Source of the DNA: Beroe forskalii
Lineage: Eukaryota > Ctenophora > Nuda > Beroida > Beroidae
Assembly: GCA_011033025.1 (NCBI GenBank)
Contig: WFMF01000177.1
Span: 1 to 64,000, forward strand
Length of the DNA: 64,000 bases
Reading direction: 5' to 3'
Below, piece after piece: positions 50,885 through 60,989 of the stretch (position 1 is its first letter; each line of letters begins with the position of its first letter). The position numbers and the translations under genes are program-made. The notes beneath the pieces were generated by a model, which was given only the letters and a program-made list of their open reading frames with translations, had not been told where the DNA came from and made no database searches.

Positions 50885-51857
50885 TCAACTGTTAGTCCGA
50901 AAAGACAGGGAGGAAATCAGTACAATATGTCTCAATAATCGTCTCCAGAGGATGTCTCAAAACGTAGGGAGATACAGCCAGGAGAATGTCTCAAACACAA
51001 TAAATCTTTATGATCTGAATATTAGTGGCGTCGCAGTCTGATGTTTGTCTGGATCTGAATTTCAGTTTCTTCTTAGCTGTTTTCAAATTTCAGATAGCTG
51101 AAGATCTATTTATAGCTGAACGACGAGCCTGCCAAATCCAAATACAAGAGAGAATCGTATTAATTCCAGCGTTTATGAATCTGCGGGAAGTAAAGGAGGG
51201 AAGGACATCAGTTTCATAAATCCTAGATCTGAAACATGGCGTTGTTTTATTCTGAGAATTATAAAAATTCAATAAAATCAAGGAAAAGTACAGTTTGCAC
51301 TGTATTACTTCGATAATGTTTTAGCTGAAAGTCATATCGGCTGAAATTACTTTCAGTATGAAGCAATGAAATGAGAATCGAGAATAAACGCAAAATTAAA
51401 AGTTTTTTTTTTCTGTTTGAATGTGGTAAAAAAATCTAACACAATCCCATCAAAGAATTAACATGATATAAAACTTAATGTTCACATTACTACAGTATAT
51501 GAGTATATGCAGGTAATCATAGATCAAATTACTCAAAAAAACAATCCCCAAATCTAATGTGTTAAACTGTTTCCATATCATGAATTTTCTCAAAAAGGGT
51601 TCAATGAAGGTTTACCAGAGTGATGAAGTTTGAATCGTGATGAATGTACGATGAAAGTTGTTATTATGGACTATGGAATTGGAATATAAATCTTACAATG
51701 GCCTTGTGATACTTCTGTGAAATGCATCACCTGTGATGTGAAATTCGTTTTCTAAAACACAAATCATGCGTGACATATAAATCACGTGATAGATCAAGCG
51801 TGACAGACAGAAATATCACGTGAAATCACGTGACACCGAAATATACCATATGTCTGT
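50885..51857. other. Spacer between METAP1 and gene B
   Basis: About 970 bases with no exon. The end next to METAP1 (51,780-51,835) has three TCACGTGA words within about 50 bases, in the likely 3' untranslated part of METAP1. Confidence 0.5.
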
Positions 51858-54800
51858 CTACTGGAGGTTGTCCATGAAGTGAGGTTGTCCGTTCTTTTCC
51901 CTCCGTGCAGTCAGCACTTCTACTCCGGTTTCAGTTACCAGGAGGGTCTGCTCGAACTGTGAGGACCGTTTTCCGTCCTGGGGGAATTAGGTTAAGGATC
52001 GTTCAAAATCACGTGACTTTTGGTAAATATATCACGTGACATGTCCCGTCCATTCCGGTTCTGAGTGAGGAGTGAAATTAGTCGCTTTCTGCTCATATTT
52101 TCTTTTAAAACCCGGGAAATATCACATTCCATCTACTCAAGGGATAATGGTGTGGATTAGAAACCCGAAATCTTCATGGCGTAGACCATCGGCGCGAGAG
52201 TGAACGATCAACTCCTGCATTGATTAGTCGATTTCATGATTCTTCAATAAGGGATTGTTCACATATTACGTAATCACCAAGAGGGGGAGGGGGTTTCCAA
52301 ATGATTACGTTACATGTTATTGTAACAAATACAACTACTGTAAACTTGATTACGAGGGGGAGGGGGGTTGAAATCGGCCAAAAATTGATTACGTAATATG
52401 TGAACGATTCCTAAGCTAATACGCCAATGATACTATATGATAGTACTGAAGCAAACGTTGGAAGATTAAGTTCAGGCGGATGAAGTATTGAATGCAGTTC
52501 TTGTGAAGCTGTTAGCTGAGTTGTTATTTTACAACTATCAAACTAACCCAGCATGATCGAAATAATTACCTATACAATTGTCTAACAACCGTACGAAATT
52601 CAAGCTATTTGTTAGTCACCTAACTCGAGAGTTAGGTGACTGGAAAGATAATTCGCGTTTGCGGAGTAAACTTTAAATAAGGCATAAGCGGAGTTAAAGA
52701 TTTACAATTTTAAAAGTGATATATGAATAGTTTCCTTGTGTTTGATTAGAGCTTAGTTTGATTTAAGCTTTGATTAAAGCTTATCGATACACAAACGAAA
52801 AAAAACCATGATTCAAGATGGAAACGAATAAGTAACTTCATAAAACGAGTGATTATGTTCAGAAGACTAATAAAATTTATGGCAAAAGCTGTCGCACTTT
52901 TCAGTTTTCAGTATACCAATTAGATATTTATTAAGAATGAGTCAATGAGATTATTAACGATGAGATTATTGCTAATGAGGTTATGAACAATGAGATTATT
53001 ACCGATTCGAGTTTAAATATTCAATCGAACAGCCGCAATTTACATGATAAAACAAGCAAGTACGATGAAACTGACGCTCTTAGTTCGAGCTTCTGCCTCA
53101 TGTGTCTCATCTCTCCGATTCCCCGACAAAAGACACTCATGTTCGGAATCAGGTTATAAATGGGCTGCCGGACAACTGCGCACATCGGGGCTCAATATAA
53201 TTGACAGGGTAGCGTGGGAAAATTTGGAGAGCAGCTCATTCAGTAAATCCTCTGCATCAGAAAAGAACAAGTGCGAACATTCAATGATTCAGGACACCCC
53301 AAAATCTACTGCACTTGTGTCCGTTCAAGTATACAGAACATGATTCTTGATGTGAACTGTGTTATTATCATTGCTATTATATCATACCTCAGTGACTGCA
53401 GTCCAGTCGTCAGGCCACAGAGTGTCTCGCCACTGTCCCCTCATTAATCATGGGCTCTATCGTAAAGCAGTGTCCAGGCTTCATTACACCCACTGCCCGG
53501 TTTTCTGGGGAAATACAGGTATTATAGCCACAGAACCATATGGAAGAAGAAACGATGTAGATTTGAATTTACTACGTATTTGTTCATACCGAATTAGTTC
53601 ATACAGTCGACAGATCATAATAAAGGAAATAACTGGCTCAGTGACTAGAGTTGAACAAATCACATTACTTATAACGAACTTAATTTCAGTTATAACTGTT
53701 CGAATTTAATTGGTTATTAAATAGGTAATAATCAATAATTTTCGATTCTAATTTCCGATACTACTGATATACAAGTATGCATATCATTAATGATAGTAAA
53801 TTCATAATAGATATCAAATAAGGTTGATTGATTAAATTAATCAATTAGATGAATTATCAACTAACTGGCGTAGTGTGGCACACTGGGGGCCGTATGGAAG
53901 AGCTGGTTGATCCCGTGACCACAGTAACTTCTCACCACACTAAACCCACAGCTGTTAATGTACTTCTGAATCACTCCACCCAGGTCTCGATAACGAGCTC
54001 CAGGTTTCACTGAGAAAGGGGGGATTGAGTGTGAGTGAGGAACTGAAAAACTAAGTGTCTGGCAGATCCAGACAATTATCGAAGAGAGCAAGATGCCCTG
54101 ATTTTGTTCTTAACAATTTCTTCATAATAATAAAATTCGAAATCATAAAACTTTAAAAACCACCTCTAATCTCAATAACTTACCACACTCGATAGCTCTC
54201 CTCAAGCTTTCATAACTTGCACTAACAAGTTTCCTTCCTGTCTCATCAACATTTCCGACAAGGAATGTTTCGTTCAAATCACCATGGAAACCATTCTGAA
54301 ATATAAGAATATTTGTCACATTTTTGATAATATTTCAAATCAATAATGTGAGTGTCACAAATTATAATAGATCAATTCTCATACTGTAGCATGAAGAGGA
54401 TCTCAGTGCCCACAGACTGCCCAACTGAATCAGCCAAGTTTTGATTCAGCTTGATCGTTTCATATGATTCAGCTTCATATCAGTGATATCACATGACCAC
54501 TGGCTTGGCACATTAATTAATGGGCCAGCCTTGAACTTCACAAATCACAACATTAATTGATGCAATTACGTTTCAGAAAAGCCCCTTACAGTCAAATTCC
54601 AAGAAAATGTAACTCATTACTCATCAGTCATAATTACCTTGTACACTGTGATGTCTATGTTGAGGATGTCCCCATCTTGTAAGGGTCTTTGATCTGGTAT
54701 ACCATGACATATCACCTCATTAACAGACCTGGAGGAAGGGGTCATTAATCAACAGTACATGTATGATTGATTTTGAAATTGTTCCATAGAGCAAGATTCA

Positions 54801-56484
54801 ATTTTGTGACCTATCAAGAATTCAAAATGGTATATAGAATATCAGATATAAGTTAAGAGTTCAAATTGTAAATGCAGTGTATTCCAAATACACACAAGTG
54901 TGAATTTGTTCTAATGTACATATGTGCACGTACGTACAACAAGACTTAGGGAAGCCTCGGTAGTTGAGTGGGGAAGGATAGCAGTCTCTTTCCATACATG
55001 CAGCAAATACCTGATGGAGAATCAAGCTTTTCACAATCCTAAGGGCTGAGAAAGTCATCTTATGATCAGAATCTTAAATAAGTGAACCAATTAAATGTTA
55101 TAGAAACAATTGGCACTACTCACAGCATCATCAATTTCCTCACATGTAACACCGACAGCTACCATTTTAGCAGCAATGTCTAACACTTCTCTTCCAAGCT
55201 GAAATTCAAATCAAGATTACCAATCATTTATAATCGACCTGCAAGTTCCAAATAAAATGAAAACTTTAACAGTGATATTATTGAGAGTATTATTATTATT
55301 ATTATTAGTATTAAATCTGACAATAGTATATAGTTTATACTATTGAGAGTACTGACACATCATTTATAACTTTATAAGCTGATCTAAGAGAAGGAAGAAA
55401 AATTGGGTCAAATCCAAAATATAATGAAGCATTTCATACCCTGCCAGCTAATCTCATTCCTTCAATTTCATCTTTGTTGAGAGACCGAATCTGCCCAATG
55501 CCCCTACTTTCCATTTCAGATATTGGTTTACCATGCTCCCAATAATCTGGTTTTTCTGACAGGATTGGTTCAAATAAACTCAGATGATTCTCACAAATTT
55601 TAATAGAGATTATGGCAATAATTACAAACTTGACTACTTCACTAGTCTAATATGAGATTTGCTACTACAACAATGATTCATGACAACTCAATTCAACATT
55701 AAAACCACCATACCAATACGGGGAGGTAAGTCCATTACTCTTCCCTTGCGAGGGTATGGTCTGAGTACCCCAGTATATGAGAAGTCTGGATAAAGAGTTG
55801 CATGATTGCCTGAAAATAGTGGGTTTTTGGAGATTATTATTATTATTATTAAATCTGACAATAGTATATAGTTTATACTATCACACCTCTTCACGTAGGC
55901 ATAACATGGAGAGAAGTATCATCATCCATCATTTATTATCATTATCATTATAATTGCCATCATTATAATCTAACTAACTTAAAGTACTGACTACTCACTG
56001 CTCAGCAGATTTTGCTACTTTTTGCTGATGTTGCCACCCAAACAAACAACAATTAAACAACCTACCATTAAGTGGTGGCCCAACAATTGGGGGCAATGCT
56101 GCTTGCTTATGTTTGGCTTTGTGAGAACTCCAGTTTTCTTTGAAACAGGCCTGAAATAAAATTTGATTTCAATGATAATAATTTGATACATTTCAATTCA
56201 AGAAGGTATCAGCTAAGTTGCCTGAATAAATGGTTAAGGAGGTATAAACAGTGATGAGGGGAGTATGATAAATAATAAGATTCAAATATTTATAAAATTT
56301 TGTCTTTTCTTAGAATTTCGACAGTACTCAGAAACACTCCAAAACATTTGATGAGTCCAATATATTCTTATCAAATCTTCTGAAATACCTGGTTACAGAA
56401 GTGACTTGCAGGTAAGTTTAGTTTTTTGCAAGTAGGACACTGTAAGGAAGCATCATTGCCACATCCCTCACACTTTTCAACCAT
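51858..56484 (-). CDS. metap1: Methionine aminopeptidase 1, with one-base frameshift
   Basis: METAP1 removes the initiator methionine from nascent proteins at the ribosome, using two metal ions. Eleven exons fit in phase: 56484-56389, 56150-56066, 55809-55714, 55555-55440, 55198-55124, 55010-54934, 54728-54638, 54295-54184, 54009-53866, 53504-53388 and 51977-51858. About 375 residues result; human METAP1 has 386. The N-terminal zinc finger ([15 protein letters not shown]...HFCNQACF) and the pita-bread catalytic domain are both present. The latter includes [20 protein letters not shown], metal ligands in [40 protein letters not shown] and FEQTLLVT. The usual His after that last Glu is Gln here. 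In exon 53504-53388 the frame breaks at CCCC (53437-53440). Reading three C instead restores the family's W-x(4)[10 protein letters not shown] spacing. A sequencing error at a homopolymer is the simplest cause; a real inactivating allele is the alternative. Confidence 0.93.
52251..52411. mobile_element. MITE with 26-bp terminal inverted repeats, TAA duplication
   Basis: GGGATTGTTCACATATTACG begins the left end and its close reverse complement, CGTAATATGTGAACGATTCC, ends the right. Both flanks are TAA. A 3-bp TWA duplication is typical of PIF/Harbinger-type elements. The inside is GA-rich (AGAGGGGGAGGGGG) with no transposase. It lies in the last METAP1 intron. A truncated copy is at 30,861. 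Confidence 0.8.
55288..55345. repeat. TTA microsatellite with palindromic tail, METAP1 intron 4
   Basis: (TTA)n is followed by AAATCTGACAATAGTATATA and GTTTATACTAT. The last part forms a palindrome (ATAGTATA/TATACTAT). The same block is present in intron 2 at 55,832. Confidence 0.85.
55832..55881. repeat. Second copy of the TTA block, METAP1 intron 2
   Basis: (TTA)n, then AAATCTGACAATAGTATATA and GTTTATACTAT, identical to the 55,288 copy over about 40 bases. Two introns of one gene therefore carry the same insert in the same orientation. Confidence 0.85.
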
Positions 56485-57029
56485 ATGAGCATCAGTCTAA
56501 ATTCTCAGATAACAGTATTGGTGGTTAATAAGCATCTTAATCAAAACAAAATAGATACAGTGATAAGTGAACCTGAAACAGTGAAACAAAGTGATGTGAA
56601 TGTATCTAATGAATTTGTAGTTCTGAATCATTGGGAGATTATGAAGTATGCCTGTTTGCTTGGGTAACTGACTGGCCATGGGCCAAGCTTTTGCTTGAAC
56701 ATTGCAGAGAAACACAGAATTTTCAATAATTCAATCATATTTACCACTATTTTACTGATACTTAGGTAAATATATTTATCTCAAGTTTGATAGTAAGAAG
56801 ATGCATTTCTAAGTTTAAATAGGGTATAAATACTAGCAGCAATGATTTATCATTATACAGGAAAACAAGCATTTTTGAAGATTGATGCACTTGAGGACAA
56901 ATAACAATGATTATCACAACATATACACTGGAGTGAGAGAAGTCATTCAGACTGAACAATCCTGTTTACTGTTTAATCAAATTCATCACTTTCCATAAAA
57001 ATTCAATCATACCAAAATCCCGAGTTAGC

Positions 57030-57231
57030 ACTTACCACATGCTATGTGCCCCTGTTTGGTGGTTTTAATCCATTGAGTGTTTGAATATGGTTTGAATAGG
57101 GATGCACGTGTTTCCGCAAACTTATAGCCCCTAAACTCGTATAAAAATATGGGCGCGACAACGTCTGGGAAGCGCCGCATTTACCACATGTTACGTGTCC
57201 CTGATTGGTGGTTTCAATCCATTCAGAATTT
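57030..57231. repeat. Direct repeat pair upstream of METAP1
   Basis: ACTTACCACATGCTATGTGC at 57,030 and TTTACCACATGTTACGTGTC at 57,179 begin two copies of about 50 bases, both running through TTGGTGGTTT and AATCCATT. They lie about 550-750 bases upstream of the METAP1 start codon. They may be in its promoter or be part of the GC-rich repeat field that follows. Confidence 0.65.
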
Positions 57232-57943
57232 AGTTTTGCTTGCTAAACACTGAACACGTATACCCCTGTTATCGTCGCGCTTCCTCAGGGAAGCGCGCGG
57301 CGCGTTCACACACCTATGCTTGCTAAACATGTATATCCCTGTCTGCGTTGCGCGGCGCGCGTACGCACACCTGTGCCATGCGGGCTTAGGAACACCTATG
57401 CGGGCTAAAGAATAGTTTTGCGCGCGCGACCGCAACGCCCGCCCCTGGTTTGCTAAACACGTATATCCCTGTCTGCGTTGCGCGGCGCGGCGCGCGTGTC
57501 CGATCCCGTAGGGTAGCGCCGCGCGCGTACACACACCTATGCGGGCTTAGGAAGCCCCTGGTTAGGGGAACGTTGCACCGCGGCGCGCGTACATACACCC
57601 ATGTGGGCTTAGCTTAGGAATTAGTACGCTTGTGGACAGACTCTAGCTCTTGTGGGAATTCCGCGCCGCACGCTGGTGTCAGCGGAACTTCAGCTTCGAT
57701 GGACGCTGCGCTCATGCTAGCTAAACACGTACATCACTGTTTGCGCTGCACGCTTCAATTCCTCATGGAAGCGCGCGGCGCGTACACACACCTATTTTAG
57801 CAAGCGCACTGCGCAGCGTTGCACTTCCTCAGAAGGGAAGCACTGCGCTTCCTCAGAAGGGTTCCCCTAACCAGGGTTCCCCTAATCAGGGGCTTGCCGC
57901 GCCGCGCACTCCGTGCGCGAAACCAGGGCGCTGGTTAGGGCAA
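57232..57943. repeat. GC-rich repeat field, left flank of satellite
   Basis: GCTAAACACGTATATCCCTG recurs about four times (near 57,243, 57,321, 57,451 and 57,718). Each is followed by GCGCGGCGCG-rich DNA and ACACACCTATGCGGGCTTAG. The base composition is much richer in G+C than the surroundings. The same words are inverted on the right flank. Confidence 0.75.
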
Positions 57944-59036
57944 TCAGAAGGGAAGCACTGCGCTTCCTCAGAAGGGAAGCACTGCGCTTCCTCAGAAGGG
58001 AAGCGCTGCGCTCCCTCAGAAGGGAAGCGCTGCGCTCCCTCAGAAGGGAAACGCTGCGCTTCCTCAGAAGGGAAGCGCAGCGCTTCCTCAGAAGGGAAGC
58101 GCTGCGCTTCCTCAGAAGGGAAGCGCTGCGCTTCCTCAGAAGGGAAGCGCTGCGCTTCCTCAGAAGGGAAGCGCTGCGCTTCCTCAGAAGGGAAGCGCTG
58201 CGCTTCCTCAGAAGGGAAGCGCTGCGCTTCCTCAGAAGGGAAGCGCTGCGCTTCCTCAGAAGGGAAGCACTGCGCTTCCTCAGAAGGGAAGCGCTGCGCT
58301 TCCTCAGAAGGGAAGCACTGCGCTTCCTCAGAAGGGAAGCACTGCGCTTCCTCAGAAGGGAAGCGCTGCGCTTCCTCAGCACTCAGAAGGGAAGCGCTGC
58401 GCTTCCTCAGAAGGGAAGCGCTGTGCTTCCTCAGAAGGGAAGCGCTGTGCTTCCTCAGAAGGGAAGCGCTGTGCTTCCTCAGAAGGGAAGCGCTGCGCTT
58501 CCTCAGAAGGAAAGCGCTGCGCTTCCTCAGAAGGGAAGCGCTGCGCTTCCTCAGAAGGGAAGCGCTGCGCTTCCTCAGAAGGAAGCGCTGAAGGGAAGCG
58601 CTGCGCTTCCTCAGAAGGGAACCGCTGCGCTTCCTCAGAAGGGAAGCGCTGCGCTTCCTCAGAAGGGAAGCGCTGCGCTTCCTCAGAAGAGAAGCGCTGC
58701 GCTTCCTCAGAAGAGAAGCGCTGCGCTTCCTCAGAAGGGAAGCGCTGCGCTTCCTCAGAAGGGAAGCACTGCGCTTCCTCAGAAGGGAAGCGCAGCGCTT
58801 CCTCAGAAGGGAAGCGCTGCGCTTCCTCAGAAGGGAAGCGCTGCGCTTCCTCAGAAGGGAAGCGCTGCGCTTCCTCAGAAGGGAAGCGCTGCGCTTCCTC
58901 AGAAGGGAAGCGCTGCGCTTCCTCAGAAGGGAAGCGCTGCGCTTCCTCAGAAGGGAAGCTCTGCCCTTCCTCAGAAGGAAGCACTGCGCTTCTTCAGAGG
59001 GGAAGCGCTGCGCTTCCTCAGAAGGGAAGCGCTGTT
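57944..59036. repeat. 24-bp palindromic satellite, about 45 copies
   Basis: The unit is GAAGCGCTGCGCTTC followed by CTCAGAAGG. The first 15 bases are a near-perfect palindrome (arms GAAGCGC and GCGCTTC). A few units have the middle base flipped (GAAGCGCAGCGCTTC). Most copies are identical, so the array is young or kept uniform. Because 24 is divisible by three, reading frames stay open on both strands (such as 57,913-59,058 plus, and 58,376-58,984 minus). I do not regard these as genes. Confidence 0.97.
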
Positions 59037-59585
59037 CCTAAGCAGTAAGCCCGCATAGGTGTGTCTGTACGCGCCGCACGCTTCCCTACGCGTGCTTGAT
59101 CTGGGGAAGCGCGCCGCGCGAGCCAAACAGGGATATACGTGTTTAGCAAGAAGCGCTGCGCTTCCTCAGAAGGGAAGTGTGCGCGCTTGCGCACACCTTC
59201 CTAAGCCCGCACTCAACGTCTGAATCAGTGCTTAAAACAATTGTTTTCTTTGGCTAGTAAATAATGTTGGACTTATTTAAACAAAAAACTTTTTAAATAA
59301 AAAATTTAAACAGGTTAAAACAATTAATACTGGTGTCTTGTAGTTGTAGTTAGTGTTACGACTAGAACTAAGGCGGCTGATAAAAGTTACACCATCACCA
59401 CATAATACATTAAACCCACTGGCAATTCCAAATTCATTGATATCTAACGCCGGCAGCCCTAGCAGTGTCAGTCAAAATCAATTATAACATCACATGTGTT
59501 CCTAAGCCTGCGTAGGTGTTCGTACGCGCGCAGCGCAATGCAAACAAACACTAACAGGGATATACCTGTTTAGCAAGTGAGTATG
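59037..59585. repeat. GC-rich repeat field, right flank of satellite
   Basis: AAGCCCGCATAGGTGTGTCT and AACAGGGATATACGTGTTTA at 59,045-59,150 are the left-flank words in reverse orientation. A further partial copy is at 59,500-59,580. So the 24-bp satellite sits inside an inverted pair of the same repeat. Between 59,200 and 59,480 the DNA is ordinary and AT-rich. Confidence 0.7.
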
Positions 59586-59589
59586 GCAT

Positions 59590-60583
59590 AATGATAATCT
59601 GTAATCGGAGTGGGGAGTTTCAACATTATTTTCCGTTCTTGATCTTCTTAAGTCTTCTTCGCAACAAAGCGCCCCTTTCATGTCACAAATACCAAAAAAT
59701 CATTCAATCGTCATCTTCAATTTCAAAATGAACTACTGATCACAGTTTAGTCATTTTGACTCCCACTGCCAACAGCAACTTCAATCAACTGCTGGGAGTG
59801 GAATAATTTAAGTTTCCATACCACCACGACTATAAATGCCTAGTCCCAGCAATAGCCTATTTCATCAATCAATTCTAGAGTCTCAGCGACACCCTTAATC
59901 TATTCAATTCCTAGAGTCTCAGCAATATCCTATCTTATGTTTGGTCTCCAAACACAACAAGTTCCCGTTTTCCAGCTGTCTGTAAGCGGAACACCAGAAC
60001 AACCCGTTCACGTTGTACCGCGAGTTCATAAGTCGGAACATACGGTTCTTACGACCCGTATCGTATCTGTGGTGAAAGATAAGGGGTTACTGTTACACTT
60101 AGATATATATGGGGTTGAACTTAGGGAACGGGTATTTATTTGAAGTAAAATTTGGGCTAGTGTCCCATATAATTCGAGAGCCTTCATTATCTATGATATG
60201 ACGTCAGTCAGAAAAATATAGTTAAGCGCATCTAGCGCTTTAATTATAAAGGCCTGCACACAACTAATAAGCGGTGAAAAGTCACAAGTCATCCATTGTA
60301 AAGCATGGTAAAGATGTCACTCTCAGTTTCGCTTCTTAGTTGTGAGCAGGCTGGAACAGCAGTTCAAGCGCATGTCTAAATTTGTTTTAATCGGATGTGT
60401 TCGGCGTTATGTCAAGAATTAGCTCATGTAGGTTTTTATTGCCTTCCCTGCCGGTTATGTCAGAATTAATCACAAACTCGTCAAGGAATAAGGAAACAGA
60501 GAGTGGACTGAGCTGACTGAAATTATGAAGAGTTTTCCCCAACTTTTCTTTTTTCAGGGTCAGATATACAGGGGTTCAACTTA
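59590..60583. other. No supported gene; duplicated short block
   Basis: A 68-codon plus-strand frame (59,937-60,143) has an acceptor-like TTTTCCAG but no recognisable motif and no partner exon. TATATATGGGGTTGAACTTA near 60,105 recurs as GATATACAGGGGTTCAACTT near 60,563, immediately before the next element. Confidence 0.45.
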
Positions 60584-60904
60584 GGGGCCATCCATAAAGG
60601 ACGTCCGCAAAATTTCGGCCATTTCAGACCCCCCTCCCCCCTTGTCCGCAAACGTCCGCAATCCAGAAACCCCTCCCTCCCCCCGGACGTCCGCATTTTT
60701 CTTCAAAATCTTTTCGGTCATCATTTTTGGCCCCGAAATTTCATGATTTTCTAGTGAAATGGCCGTCAAATCGCCCAAAATTTCCATGAATTGCGGACGT
60801 CCGCATTTGGCCAAACACCCCCCTCCCCCCTACGTCCGCAAACGTCCGCAATGGCCAGACTCCCCCCTCCCCCCTCATTGCGGACGTCCTTTATGGATGG
60901 CCCC
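60584..60904. mobile_element. MITE with 25-bp terminal inverted repeats, TTA duplication
   Basis: GGGGCCATCCATAAAGGACG begins the left end and CGTCCTTTATGGATGGCCCC ends the right, perfectly inverted. TTA flanks both sides. Inside, CGTCCGCAA words and CCCCCCTCCCCCC runs alternate. It is 321 bases long with no transposase. The 3-bp TTA duplication fits a PIF/Harbinger-type element. The minus-strand frame inside it is not a gene. Confidence 0.88.
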
Positions 60905-60989
60905 TTAGTAAAGTTTTCAAGCCCATATGAAACCAATTAATTAAGCTGTATGTTGCTTCATCGTTTTACTAAAAGTGCATGTTTTGCAG

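Noticed and set aside
53044..53343. 99-codon plus-strand frame in a METAP1 intron, and a short open minus-strand frame opposite it
   Set aside because: No splice sites that fit METAP1, no motif, and stops close by on the minus strand.
54940..54985. tRNA-like GGTAGTTGAGTGGGGAAGG
   Set aside because: It is coding sequence of a METAP1 exon read on the other strand, and no B box follows.
57913..59058. Long open frames on both strands (381, 202 and 166 codons) with LRREALRF, LPQKGSAA or SEEAQRFP repeats
   Set aside because: They come from a 24-bp satellite with no stop in several frames; overlapping frames on both strands and no unique sequence argue against a gene.
60581..60814. 77-codon minus-strand frame
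   Set aside because: Falls inside the MITE at 60,584-60,904 and is made of its internal repeats.
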